Assembly: GCA_015265235.1 (NCBI GenBank)
Contig: JABZYJ010000033.1
Span: 1 to 15,102 of the forward strand
Length of the DNA stretch: 15,102 bases
Reading direction: 5' to 3'
Source of the DNA: Selenomonas sp.
GTDB taxonomy: Bacteria; Bacillota; Negativicutes; Selenomonadales; Selenomonadaceae
Shown here: positions 1 to 8,191 of the stretch, one piece after another
Position numbering within the stretch: the first letter of the stretch is position 1
Layout: every line of letters starts with the position of its first letter
Notes under the pieces: model-generated
What the model was told of the DNA's origin: nothing
Databases searched by the model: none
Seen by the model: only the letters and a program-made list of their open reading frames with translations
Program-made: the position numbers and the translations under genes

Positions 1-1
1 C

Positions 2-253
2 TTCCTGCACGTTGATGAATCCTTAACCGTCACATGTGACAGTCCTCCGCAGGCCATCTCCCTTCTCCCTTTCACCGAGGAGTGCACCGGCATCACGACA
101 AATGGACTGCGATGGGAGCTGAACCATGCACAGATACACACGCACTCTTCCACGACAATCAGCAACGTCCTCGCCGAGGGCAACACAGAGCATCGCTTCT
201 CCGTCGCCCTCGGGAGCGGCATCCTCGGGGTCTATCTCTGTCATAAAGAATAA
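2..253 (+). CDS. thiN: Thiamine diphosphokinase, C-terminal part (5' end outside window)
   Basis: The reading frame is open from base 2 and ends at TAA 251-253, giving the last 83 residues. Thiamine diphosphokinase transfers pyrophosphate from ATP to thiamine to make the cofactor thiamine diphosphate in the cytoplasm. The fragment matches the C-terminal thiamine-binding beta-sandwich of the family: an ISLLPFTEE strand near residue 20, then a GITTNGLRWEL segment (family pattern G-x-T-T-x-G-L-x-x-x-L), then a TISN motif close to the conserved S-x-x-x-S-N, and a final glycine-containing strand. The catalytic N-terminal domain would lie to the left of the window. The stop is 18 bases before the next start, so the two genes are probably cotranscribed. 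The assignment rests on motif memory, not alignment; the usual family length is about 210 residues. Confidence 0.8.
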   Translation, partial: FLHVDESLTVTCDSPPQAISLLPFTEECTGITTNGLRWELNHAQIHTHSSTTISNVLAEGNTEHRFSVALGSGILGVYLCHKE

Positions 254-271
254 AGGAAGCAACTCAATTCT

Positions 272-1054
272 ATGAACATCAACATACCGCAGACCTATTT
301 CAGCAAACTCATGCGTGCCGTCGTCGAGTTTGAACTCATCGACAACGGTGATCGCATCCTCATCGGTGTCTCCGGCGGGAAGGACAGCATCTTTCTCACC
401 TATGCACTCGCCATCCTGCGCGAACGGCTGAAGAAAGCCTTCACCATCGCCGCATTCACCGTCAACCCACAGTTCGACGATCCCTTTGACACCGATGCGA
501 TTGCGGCGTTCTGCCAGAGCCTCGGCGTTCCGTACGAGGTCGTTGACGTTGACATTGCCGGAGCAATCGCAGAGCAGGAGGAAAAAAGCCCCTGCTTTAC
601 CTGTGCCTTCTTCCGCCGCGGTGCAGTCAACCGCTACGCAAAGGAACATCACATGAACAAGGTCGCCTACGCGCACCATCATGATGATGCCGTGGAGACC
701 TTTCTCATGAGCCTGTTCTACTCAGGACAGCTCAACACCTTCCGCCCCAAGACCTACCTCGACAAGACGGGCATCACCGTCATCCGTCCGCTCGTCTACT
801 TTCGTGAGCAGGAGATCATCGACGCCATCCCCCTGCACGGCTTCACTCCCATCCCGTCGCCATGTCCGCACAATGGAAACACCACACGGCAGACCGTCAA
901 AGAGCTCATCGCACGCCTCAGTGCGGAGAATCCAAGCCTCTACAGTCACCTCGCCGCTGGGATGCGCGAAGGCGCCCTCGGCGAACTCTGGCCTGCGAGC
1001 AAAACCCGCAAAGAGATGGAGCACACCTACCGCGCCTTTATGGCGAATACATAA
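272..1054 (+). CDS. ttcA: TtcA-family tRNA 2-thiocytidine biosynthesis protein (PP-loop ATPase)
   Basis: This is a 260-residue protein of the TtcA/TtuA group. These enzymes adenylate a tRNA base with ATP and replace its oxygen with sulfur, using an oxygen-sensitive [4Fe-4S] cluster. The PP-loop SGGKDS is at residues 34-39. The three expected cluster cysteines are visible as C108-x-x-C111 and C198 in a SPCPHN context. An HHHDDAVETFLM segment at 135-146 and a RPLVYFREQEI segment at 172-182 are typical of the family. The ATG at 272 is preceded by AAAGGAAG at a normal distance and lies 18 bases after thiN. TtcA modifies C32 of some tRNAs; the exact target here is inferred, and a TtuA-like role is the main alternative. 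It is probably cotranscribed with thiN. Confidence 0.82.
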   Translation: MNINIPQTYFSKLMRAVVEFELIDNGDRILIGVSGGKDSIFLTYALAILRERLKKAFTIAAFTVNPQFDDPFDTDAIAAFCQSLGVPYEVVDVDIAGAIAEQEEKSPCFTCAFFRRGAVNRYAKEHHMNKVAYAHHHDDAVETFLMSLFYSGQLNTFRPKTYLDKTGITVIRPLVYFREQEIIDAIPLHGFTPIPSPCPHNGNTTRQTVKELIARLSAENPSLYSHLAAGMREGALGELWPASKTRKEMEHTYRAFMANT

Positions 1055-1075
1055 GAAGAATTGCTGGAGAGTAAA

Positions 1076-1627
1076 ATGAATATCGACAACATGTTTTCCT
1101 GCCAATCATTTTTATATCTTTCCAAGAAAGCAGCCAGGGCCTTGGACAATATTCCTGCCAGCGGATTCATCTCCATTCATGACACAGAAGCGCTGCGTAA
1201 AATTGCAAAATACATTGGGTATGAGGACATCGAAGGAGCGATTCTGCTGGATTATTATGATCAGCACATATTGACGTTACACGAGTGGGATTACATCGAC
1301 GTGTTATGGAATAACATGGCTGAATCAGTGGATGAATGCCTGCACACAGGTGAAGCGGTGTGCAGTTTTTGGGGATGTCCGTGTGAAATCCATCTTATCG
1401 CCCATGAAAATGATTTTATCAAGGTTTATACGAATTGGAACAAGAAAAATTACTGGCTGCCGAAAAAGGAGTTTTTCACGACGATTCTCCTCGGTGCCAA
1501 TGAATTCTTCCGTTGTTTAAGCTCTCCTCCATGGCAGCACAGAACGTACGAACCAACAATTTCCCATAATTTTGACATCATGGGCAAAGTCGCAAAATAC
1601 GGTGACAGTCGGTGGCGTGATGGTTAG
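1076..1627 (+). CDS. Hypothetical protein, AT-rich orphan gene
   Basis: I do not recognise this 183-residue protein. The reading frame also allows a TTG start at 1061, but ATG 1076 has GGAG at 1066-1069 with six bases of spacing, so I prefer it. No signal peptide or membrane segment is evident. The protein has seven tryptophans and six cysteines, including GCPC near the middle, and many aromatic and acidic residues. It looks like a compact soluble domain of the size of many immunity-type or phage-associated orphan proteins, but no family can be assigned. Base composition is clearly lower in G+C than the flanking genes, and the codon use differs (TTTTTA, ATAA and AAAAAT runs), which suggests acquisition by transfer. 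It starts 21 bases after the ttcA stop and ends with TAG ahead of the shared terminator. Confidence 0.7.
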   Translation: MNIDNMFSCQSFLYLSKKAARALDNIPASGFISIHDTEALRKIAKYIGYEDIEGAILLDYYDQHILTLHEWDYIDVLWNNMAESVDECLHTGEAVCSFWGCPCEIHLIAHENDFIKVYTNWNKKNYWLPKKEFFTTILLGANEFFRCLSSPPWQHRTYEPTISHNFDIMGKVAKYGDSRWRDG

Positions 1628-1696
1628 GATAATCTGTAACATCTGTGCAAAATTTGATGGATAGCTTCCCCCCGCTCCGCACTTTTCTCAATAAAC

Positions 1697-1742
1697 AAGA
1701 GCTCCGCAGGTCGGTTTCTGTTGCCGATATGCGGAGCTTTTA
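1697..1742 (+). terminator. Intrinsic terminator between convergent transcription units
   Basis: A perfect 9-base inverted repeat, AGCTCCGCA at 1700-1708 and TGCGGAGCT at 1730-1738, can extend outward by A-T and G-T pairs. On the plus strand it is followed at once by a T-rich run, ending the thiN-ttcA-orphan transcript. On the minus strand the hairpin lies just past the rel stop, and its trailing tract (CTCTTGTTTATT) is only moderately U-rich. It may therefore act in both directions but best on the plus strand. The 21-base loop contains a possible inner CGG/CCG pairing. It is the main feature of the 120 bases between the orphan and rel. Confidence 0.75.
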
Positions 1743-1747
1743 TTCTG

Positions 1748-3967
1748 TTATCCCTCTCCGCCGCCTGCACCGAGGGTGCGCGTGACGCGGTAGACGTCCT
1801 TGAGCTGGCGGACACGCGTCATGACTCGCTCGATCTGGTCGATGTTGCTGACGCTGAGTCCGAGCTGGACGGTGGAGGTTTTATTGCGGCGGTTCGGCGT
1901 GGCGTTGATGGTCTGGATGTTGATCTTCATCTCAGACGGCACGGCGAGGATCTCGGCGAGCATCCCGTTGCGGTCGTTGCAGATGATCTCAATGCCGACG
2001 GTGTACTCCTTGTCCAGACCGATGTCCCAGCTCACCTCGATCATGCGTGTAAACTCGGTGTCGTTGAGGACGTTCGGGCAGTCGGAGCGGTGCACGGAGA
2101 CGCCGCGTCCGCGCGTGATGTAGCCCGTGATTGGGTCGCCCGGGACAGGGTTGCAGCAGCGCGCGAGGCGGACGAGGTAGCCGCCCTCCCCTTCGACGAG
2201 GACGCCATGACTTGCCTTTTTCCGCTTGCCGCGCCGTGGCGCCTTGAGCTCCGAGAGCATCTGCGATACCTCGGGCGGTGTGCTGTCCTTGATCGCCTGC
2301 TGATAGAGCTCTATCAGCTTCGTCATCGCTCCGCGCAGGCTGACACCGCCGTAGCCGAGTGCGGCGAGCAGATCATCCTCGCTCTGTACATTGAGCTTTT
2401 CCGCGACCTTGGCAAGTCGTCCATCCGTCATGAGATCCTTTGCCGCATAACCGAGCCGCTTTGCCTCGTCGCGGATGAGGGTCATGCCGCGCTCGATGTT
2501 CGCCTCGCGGTTCTCCCGTTTGAACCACGCGCGTATCTTGCCGCGCGTCGCCGAGGAGGCAACGGTGTTCAGCCAGTCGGGGCTCGGCCCGCCGCTCGCC
2601 TTGTTCGTGACGATGGAGACGATGTCGCCGTTCTTCAGCTTGTATTCGAGCGGCACAATCTTCCCATTGACCTTTGCACCGACGCAGTGATGCCCGATCT
2701 CCGTGTGGATGTGATAGGCAAAGTCGATGGGGTTCGAGCCTTTCGGCAGGTCGATGACATCGCCGCGCGGCGTAAAGACAAAGACCTCGTCGGAGAATAC
2801 GTCGAGCTTCAGTGCCTCAAAGAATTCCTTCGGATCATCGTATTCCTTCTGGAGGCTGACCATCTGACGCAGCCACGACATCTTTTGATCGTTCTCATCG
2901 CCCGCGCCGACGCTCCGCCCTGCCTCCTTGTACTTCCAGTGCGCCGCGATACCGAACTCGGAGATCTGGTGCATCGCCTTGGTTCGGATCTGGATCTCGA
3001 GCGGATCCCCCTCTGTCATGACGGTCGTATGCAGGGACTGATAGCCGTTGGACTTCGGCATGGCAATATAGTCCTTGAACCGTCCCGGGATTGGCTTCCA
3101 CATTGCGTGGATGACGCCGAGCACACCGTAGCAGTCCTTGACCGTCGAGACGAGGACGCGCACGGCTGAGAGGTCGTAGATCTCATTGATGCTCTTGTTG
3201 TCCCGCTTCATCTTGCGATAGATGCTGTAAAAATGCTTCGCGCGCCCCTTGATCTCCGCCTCGATTCCCGCCGCCTCAAGCTGGGCACGGATCTTTTGAA
3301 CGGCATCCTGAATGAATTCCTGCCGTTCACGCCGCTTCTGCTTTACCTCCTCCACCAGAGTATAGTATGCCTCCGGTTCCAAGTACCGCAGGCAGAGATC
3401 CTCAAGCTCTGCCTTAATGCCGGAGATGCCGAGGCGATTGGCGAGCGGCGCATAGACTTCGAGTGTCTCCCGCGCGATGCGCTGGCGTTTGTCCTCGCGC
3501 ATATATTTCAGCGTGCGCATATTGTGCAGGCGATCAGCGAGCTTAATCATGATGACGCGGATGTCCTTCGCCATAGCGAGAAACATCTTGCGGTAGTTCT
3601 CGAGTTTGACGTCCTCCTTGGACATGGACTCAATGCGCCCGAGTTTCGTCACGCCGTCGATGAGCGTCATGACGTTCTTTCCGAATACCTCCTCGATCTC
3701 CTCGAGGGTGGTCTGCGTATCCTCCACCACGTCGTGCAGGAACGCGGCGCATATCGTCTCATCGTCAAGATGGAGTGTCGTAAGGATATAGGCGACGTGC
3801 ATGGGGTGGACGATATATGGCTCGCCCGAGACACGTTCCTGTCCCCGATGGGCGTTCGCCGCAAATTCGTAGGCGCGTACGATTTTATTGATATCCGCGT
3901 TCGGCTGATATGCGGCAATCTTCTCCAAGATCATATCGAGTGTCACGGGTTTCAGTTCATCCGACAT
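1748..3967 (-). CDS. rel: Bifunctional (p)ppGpp synthase/hydrolase, Rel/SpoT family
   Basis: This 739-residue protein makes and degrades (p)ppGpp, the alarmone of the stringent response, in association with ribosomes. The domain order is complete. The N-terminal HD hydrolase has H54, HD 78-79 and ED 82-83. The synthetase domain, roughly 235-345, has RFKDYI at 296-301; the R-x-K-D signature is that of bifunctional enzymes rather than synthase-only RelA. A TGS domain covers about 390-455, and a C-terminal ACT domain covers about the last 75 residues. Both catalytic sites look intact. The frame extends 16 codons upstream, but ATG 3967 has AAAGGAGG nine bases before it and a family-like N-terminus, so I chose it. 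The start overlaps the end of recJ by 11 bases, implying translational coupling. In Bacillus-type clusters apt usually sits between recJ and relA; it is absent here. Confidence 0.95.
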   Translation of the reverse strand: MSDELKPVTLDMILEKIAAYQPNADINKIVRAYEFAANAHRGQERVSGEPYIVHPMHVAYILTTLHLDDETICAAFLHDVVEDTQTTLEEIEEVFGKNVMTLIDGVTKLGRIESMSKEDVKLENYRKMFLAMAKDIRVIMIKLADRLHNMRTLKYMREDKRQRIARETLEVYAPLANRLGISGIKAELEDLCLRYLEPEAYYTLVEEVKQKRRERQEFIQDAVQKIRAQLEAAGIEAEIKGRAKHFYSIYRKMKRDNKSINEIYDLSAVRVLVSTVKDCYGVLGVIHAMWKPIPGRFKDYIAMPKSNGYQSLHTTVMTEGDPLEIQIRTKAMHQISEFGIAAHWKYKEAGRSVGAGDENDQKMSWLRQMVSLQKEYDDPKEFFEALKLDVFSDEVFVFTPRGDVIDLPKGSNPIDFAYHIHTEIGHHCVGAKVNGKIVPLEYKLKNGDIVSIVTNKASGGPSPDWLNTVASSATRGKIRAWFKRENREANIERGMTLIRDEAKRLGYAAKDLMTDGRLAKVAEKLNVQSEDDLLAALGYGGVSLRGAMTKLIELYQQAIKDSTPPEVSQMLSELKAPRRGKRKKASHGVLVEGEGGYLVRLARCCNPVPGDPITGYITRGRGVSVHRSDCPNVLNDTEFTRMIEVSWDIGLDKEYTVGIEIICNDRNGMLAEILAVPSEMKINIQTINATPNRRNKTSTVQLGLSVSNIDQIERVMTRVRQLKDVYRVTRTLGAGGGEG

Positions 3968-5945
3968 CTGCTGCCGCCTCCTTTCTCTCCTGATGCCGAC
4001 GATAGGTCGGTGCATCCATCAGCTCCATTTTACCCCGCGGCGGAATAAAATTCCACCCCTCAGGCGATACATTCAGCACGCCGAGCTCCAAAAATATCTG
4101 CAGGGCGCAGTCCATCGTGTAGTGCGAGATATGTTCCATCGTGTAGGAAAAGCGGTGGGTAAGCACCGGTGCACCCCCCCGTATCGTCCCATCCTCCGCC
4201 GCAAGAGAACGCAGAAAGGCATAGATCCTGCGCAGCAGTTCCCGCTCTGGAAAGATGCGCTCGTGGGCGGCGGGCGTGACGGTATCCACCATGCACTGCA
4301 CGGAGCGTTCACCCTGCCACTCGTTGATGCTCGGCGTATAGGCGAGGTCGCTGTCCTCCTCCGTCAGCACTGTCGCGAGATCGCCCGCGTTCCAGTAAAG
4401 TGCCGTGATATGATGCTCCCGCGTGCCGATGTCCATGCGCAGATGCTTTCCCTCCGCACCGATGGACGATGCCTTCTGCGGACGCACGTTCCGCACGCCG
4501 AAGATTGGGCGTGGATTTCCCATCCCGTACGGCTCCAGCAGAGCCAGTTCCTCCACTGTCTCAATGGTCCAGTCCGCGGGAGCGGCAAGAGCCGAAATGG
4601 CGACCTTCGGGATAAAGTCCTGCGCGGTCAGTCTGGTGCGCACTGCCTCCGAAAAGGCACGGCGAAAGTCCGGGAGACGCTCACAGGAGAGTGTCAGCCC
4701 TGCCGCCATTGCGTGTCCGCCGAACTGGATGAGTGTGTCACGACAGGCGGAAAGCGCCTCGTAGAGATGCAGTCCCGCGATACTGCGGCATGAGCCCTTA
4801 TAGACATCGTCCCGCCGCGTGAGGACAATGCTCGGTCGATAATATTTTTCGACGAGGCGAGATGCCACGATGCCGATCACGCCCGCGTTCCATTCCTCTC
4901 CTGCCACGACGATGGCAGGAACATCAGGGGTAAAATCCGCCAGCTGCAGCTCCGCCTCCGCCAAGATGTCCTGCTCCAGATCACGCCGCTCCGTATTGAG
5001 TGCATTCAGCTCCCCTGCCATGCGGGCGGCACACGCCGTATCCTCGGTCAGAAGGAGCTCTGCCCCATGACGCGCTGTCTCTATACGGCCTGCCGCATTG
5101 AGACGCGGGGCAAGCTGGAATCCAACCTGTCCCGTGTTGATGCTCTTGTCCCCCAGTCCCGCGACCTCGATAAGGGCGCGTATGCCGACACAGGGGTGCT
5201 CTGCCATCTGCTGCAGCCCCATCTGCACGATTTTTCGGTTCTCTCCGACGAGCGGCACAAGATCGGCGACCGTGCCGAGTGCCGCGATGTCCAGATGCTC
5301 TGCAAAGGGCTCCTTTCCCTCCATCTGCCAAAGTGCCTGAACGAGCTTTAACGCGACACCGACACCTGCGAGATTCTTCTCCGGGTAGGAACAGTCCGCG
5401 CGATGCGGATTCATCACAGCATAGGCAGGCGGGAGCATCGGCCCCGGCAGATGATGATCCGTGATGACGATGTCCATACCGCCCGCTGCCTCTGCCACAG
5501 TATCCACCGAAGCAATTCCGCAGTCCACTGTCACAAGAAGGCGGCAGCCCTCCCCCGCGATCTGCTGCAGGGCATCTGCGTTCAGCCCATAGCCCTCTGT
5601 GAAACGGTTCGGGATATAGTAGGAGACATTTCCGCCGAGCGCGTGGATGCTCCGCATCAGGAGAGCGGTTGCCGTCATGCCGTCCACATCATAGTCCCCG
5701 TAAATCACGATCGGCTCGCCACGGCGGACGGCACGCAGGACGCGCTCCGCCCCACGCTCCATATCCGCCATGAGTAAGGGATCATGAAACGGCGTATCCG
5801 CAGGGTGGAGAAAGGCGTGCGCTTCCTCTGCCGTGCGGATGCCGCGCTGCCAAAGGAGCTGTCCGATGATGGGCGTGACGCCGATCTCTGCGGCGAGCGC
5901 GTCCCCCTCGTCCGTATGCTGTGCGACGATCCATTCTTTCAGCAC
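3957..5945 (-). CDS. recJ: Single-stranded-DNA-specific exonuclease RecJ
   Basis: RecJ is a 5'-to-3' single-strand DNA exonuclease of the DHH phosphoesterase superfamily. It acts in recombinational and mismatch repair in the cytoplasm. The metal-binding motifs are visible: DYDVDG with D84, D86 and D88, VDCG at 140-143, and DHH at 163-165. A DHHA1 nucleic-acid-binding region with GGHAMAAGLTL follows in the middle of the protein, then an OB-like domain and an additional C-terminal region. At 662 residues it is longer than the E. coli enzyme (577) and shorter than the Bacillus one (about 786). The GTG at 5945 is preferred because GAGGAGGAG ends six bases before it. The frame continues to a TTG at 5975, but that lies within a terminator stem. 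The gene overlaps rel by 11 bases and follows secF. Confidence 0.94.
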   Translation of the reverse strand: MLKEWIVAQHTDEGDALAAEIGVTPIIGQLLWQRGIRTAEEAHAFLHPADTPFHDPLLMADMERGAERVLRAVRRGEPIVIYGDYDVDGMTATALLMRSIHALGGNVSYYIPNRFTEGYGLNADALQQIAGEGCRLLVTVDCGIASVDTVAEAAGGMDIVITDHHLPGPMLPPAYAVMNPHRADCSYPEKNLAGVGVALKLVQALWQMEGKEPFAEHLDIAALGTVADLVPLVGENRKIVQMGLQQMAEHPCVGIRALIEVAGLGDKSINTGQVGFQLAPRLNAAGRIETARHGAELLLTEDTACAARMAGELNALNTERRDLEQDILAEAELQLADFTPDVPAIVVAGEEWNAGVIGIVASRLVEKYYRPSIVLTRRDDVYKGSCRSIAGLHLYEALSACRDTLIQFGGHAMAAGLTLSCERLPDFRRAFSEAVRTRLTAQDFIPKVAISALAAPADWTIETVEELALLEPYGMGNPRPIFGVRNVRPQKASSIGAEGKHLRMDIGTREHHITALYWNAGDLATVLTEEDSDLAYTPSINEWQGERSVQCMVDTVTPAAHERIFPERELLRRIYAFLRSLAAEDGTIRGGAPVLTHRFSYTMEHISHYTMDCALQIFLELGVLNVSPEGWNFIPPRGKMELMDAPTYRRHQERKEAAADVG
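3977..3984 (-). promoter_or_regulatory. Ribosome binding site of rel
   Basis: On the minus strand this reads AAAGGAGG, nearly full Shine-Dalgarno complementarity, nine bases before ATG 3967. It lies inside the 3' end of recJ and decides the rel start against the longer frame beginning at 4015. Confidence 0.75.
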
Positions 5946-5951
5946 GTTTTT

Positions 5952-5960
5952 CTCCTCCTC
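5952..5960 (-). promoter_or_regulatory. Ribosome binding site of recJ
   Basis: The minus strand reads GAGGAGGAG here, followed by AAAAAC and the GTG start at 5945. This strong site sits between the secF terminator hairpin and the start, and it rules out the upstream TTG at 5975. Confidence 0.75.
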
Positions 5961-5972
5961 TTCCCACCTTAT

Positions 5973-6008
5973 CAAAAGAGCCTGCTCAGCGACCCGAGCA
6001 GGCTCTTT
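5973..6008 (-). terminator. Intrinsic terminator or attenuator between secF and recJ
   Basis: A 13-base-pair stem is formed by 5975-5987 and 5996-6008 (core GAGCCTGCTC / GAGCAGGCTC) with an 8-base loop. On the minus strand it is followed by only four Ts before GATAAGG. It begins ten bases after the secF stop and ends about 28 bases before the recJ GTG. The hairpin is stable but the T tract is short, so partial read-through into recJ-rel is likely. On the plus strand the right arm ends in TTT then ACC, which is not a good terminator. Confidence 0.75.
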
Positions 6009-6018
6009 ACCTATGAAA

Positions 6019-6936
6019 TCACTCCGCCGCTGCAGGTTTTACCGCGGGGCGGCGATGCTCCGTCCGATTGCGCAGCTCAATCCAGAGCTGGCTCGCAATG
6101 AAGATGGAGGAATAGCAGCCGACCGCAAAGCCGATGAGCAGTGCAAAGGCAAAGTCCTTCGTCGTCTCGCCGCCAAACCAGTACAGGGCGAACGTCGTGA
6201 ACAATACGGTGAACACCGTATAGAGCGAGCGGGTCAGCGTCTGATAGATGGAGCGGTTGACCAGCTCGTTCACATCCCCGCCGCGGCGGAAATGCAGTTT
6301 CAGATTCTCACGGATACGGTCAAAGATAACGATGGTATCGTTGATGGAGTATCCGACAATCGTCAGCAGAGCAGCGATAAACGAGGAGTCAATCTGCCGC
6401 TGTGTGAACGAAAAGACCGCCATGACGATGATGATGTCATGGATGAGCGCGAGCACGGCCGACACACCAAAACGCCACTCGAAGCGATACGCAACATAGA
6501 GGATGATGAGTGCCCATGAGATCACGAGTGCAAGCACGGCGTTCGTGATTAGCTCGCCGCCGATGGTCGCACCGACCTTCTCCTCGCGAAGCACCGTATA
6601 GGGACCGACATCCTGCATGAGTGATGCCATGACCTCTTTGCGCTGGTTCTCCTCGAGGTCGATCGTGCGGATCATGACGTTCTCAGAGGCATCAATTCCC
6701 GCCTCTGCGCCTGCAAACTGGATCGTGCTGCCGTCCAGATCATACTTTGCGAGGCTGCTGCGTACCTCCTGCAGGGTCACAGGCTGCTCAAAGCGCAGAT
6801 CCATGATCGTACCGCCCGTGAAGTCGATGCCGAAGTTGAAGCCGCGCACGCACATGCAGATAATCCCCGGGATAATGACGAGCAGCGAGATCAGAAACCA
6901 TATTTTGCGATGTCCTGCGATATCGAACTTAGGCAT
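6019..6936 (-). CDS. secF: Protein translocase subunit SecF
   Basis: SecF is a 305-residue inner-membrane protein that works with SecD and YajC. They use the proton motive force to help SecYEG/SecA complete protein export. There is one N-terminal membrane segment near residues 12-30, then FGIDFTGG at 35-42, a periplasmic or extracytoplasmic P1-like domain to about residue 128, and five further membrane segments. The family signature VGYSINDTIVIFDRIREN lies at about 194-211. The ATG at 6936 is chosen because the upstream frame extension to 6984 lies inside secD and reads as unrelated residues. The start overlaps the secD stop by eight bases, so the two are translationally coupled. Length is normal for a separate SecF. 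Confidence 0.95.
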   Translation of the reverse strand: MPKFDIAGHRKIWFLISLLVIIPGIICMCVRGFNFGIDFTGGTIMDLRFEQPVTLQEVRSSLAKYDLDGSTIQFAGAEAGIDASENVMIRTIDLEENQRKEVMASLMQDVGPYTVLREEKVGATIGGELITNAVLALVISWALIILYVAYRFEWRFGVSAVLALIHDIIIVMAVFSFTQRQIDSSFIAALLTIVGYSINDTIVIFDRIRENLKLHFRRGGDVNELVNRSIYQTLTRSLYTVFTVLFTTFALYWFGGETTKDFAFALLIGFAVGCYSSIFIASQLWIELRNRTEHRRPAVKPAAAE

Positions 6937-8185
6937 TCTTCTCAGCCCCCTTCTTTCCCCCGAGCATGAAGCCCGTCGCACCATAGAGGCGCGGATTCTC
7001 TGACAGTTTCGAGTTGATCATCAGCTTGAGCATGAACTGCGTCAGCGTGATCGCCGTGAACATGGAGAGAATCGTGCCGACGCCGAGCGTGATGGCAAAG
7101 CCGCGTATCGTCCCCGTCCCGAGGAAGAAAAGCACGCCCGCCGCGATCAGCGTCGTGACATTCGAGTCAAAGATCGTCGTGAATGCACGCTTGAACCCCG
7201 CGTCCATGGAAAGGCGCAGAGACTTTCCGTTGATCTGATACTCCTCCTTGAAGTGCTCAAAGATGAGCACGTTCGCATCCACCGCCATACCGATGGAGAG
7301 AATGATACCCGCGACGCCCGGAAGTGTCAGGGTCGCATCCATCAGGTAGAGGATGCTGAGCAGCATGATCGTATATGCCATCAGTGCCACGTCGGCGATG
7401 AATCCCGAGAAATGGTAGAAGAAAATCATGAAGATGACGACCGCACCAAGGCCAACCGCAAAGGCGAACTGAGACTTGTCCTTCGAGTCCTGTCCGAGCG
7501 TCGGACCGACCGTACGCGTCTCGATGATCTCGACCTTCACGGGCAGTGCGCCGCTGCGCAGGACGACGGCGAGGTTCTGTGCCTCCTCGAGCGTCTTCTG
7601 CCCCGTGATCTCCGCACGCCCGCCGAGGATCGGCTCGCGTACGTTCGGCGCAGTGAGTACCTCTCCGTCGAGCAGGATCGCAATCGTACGCCCGACGTTC
7701 TTCATCGTCAGGTCGGCAAATTTCTGTGCGCCCTCATCCGAGAACTCGAGGTTGACGACGTTCTGCCCCGTCTGCGGATTCGTCGATGCCTGTGCATCCT
7801 TCAGATCGGTACCGGTCAGGACGGTGTTGCCGTCCTCATCACGGAACTCGAGCATCGCCGTCTTGCCGATGGTCTTGATTGCCGCATCGGGATCCTTGAC
7901 GCCCGGCAGCTCGATGATGACGCGCCGCTCCCCCTCACGCTGGATGATCGGTTCGGTGAGGCCAAGTGCATTGACGCGCTTCTCCATGATCGCCACCACG
8001 CGGTTCATCGCATCGTCGTTGACCTGCGCCTGCTCCGTATCGACCGCCTCCAGGACGACGTGCGTACCGCCCTGCAGGTCAAGCCCCTGTCGGATGGAGC
8101 TCGCAAGCGGCCGAACACACACGAAAAAAGCTGCGATGATGACGGCGACCGTAATCACCAGCTTTAACAGACTATGTTGTCTCAA
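6929..8185 (-). CDS. secD: Protein translocase subunit SecD
   Basis: SecD is a 418-residue membrane partner of SecF in the Sec export machinery. It has an N-terminal membrane segment at about residues 7-25, GLDLQGG at 34-40 and a large extracytoplasmic region ending with RSGALPVKVEI at 210-220 and RTVGPTLG at 224-231. Five C-terminal membrane segments follow; the fourth region carries VDANVLIFE with the conserved Asp 303. The start is TTG at 8185, six bases after the preceding stop, with GAGAGGGG nine bases upstream. No ATG lies ahead of the first membrane segment in this frame, so the weak start codon is likely real. SecD and SecF are separate genes here, unlike the fused secDF of Bacillus subtilis. 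Confidence 0.94.
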   Translation of the reverse strand: MRQHSLLKLVITVAVIIAAFFVCVRPLASSIRQGLDLQGGTHVVLEAVDTEQAQVNDDAMNRVVAIMEKRVNALGLTEPIIQREGERRVIIELPGVKDPDAAIKTIGKTAMLEFRDEDGNTVLTGTDLKDAQASTNPQTGQNVVNLEFSDEGAQKFADLTMKNVGRTIAILLDGEVLTAPNVREPILGGRAEITGQKTLEEAQNLAVVLRSGALPVKVEIIETRTVGPTLGQDSKDKSQFAFAVGLGAVVIFMIFFYHFSGFIADVALMAYTIMLLSILYLMDATLTLPGVAGIILSIGMAVDANVLIFEHFKEEYQINGKSLRLSMDAGFKRAFTTIFDSNVTTLIAAGVLFFLGTGTIRGFAITLGVGTILSMFTAITLTQFMLKLMINSKLSENPRLYGATGFMLGGKKGAEKNA

Positions 8186-8191
8186 CAGCCT

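Noticed and set aside
1061..1075. TTG 1061 as the orphan gene start
   Set aside because: The GGAG that best serves as ribosome site lies inside this extension and is well placed for ATG 1076.
1721..3169. 482-codon open frame on the plus strand opposite rel
   Set aside because: It is antisense to a fully conserved Rel protein, lacks a ribosome site, and has a composition typical of mirrored GC-rich codons. The companion plus-strand frame at 3233-4048 is rejected for the same reason.
5943..5975. TTG 5975 as the recJ start
   Set aside because: It lies in the foot of the terminator stem, would translate the Shine-Dalgarno sequence into a run of glutamates, and has no ribosome site of its own.
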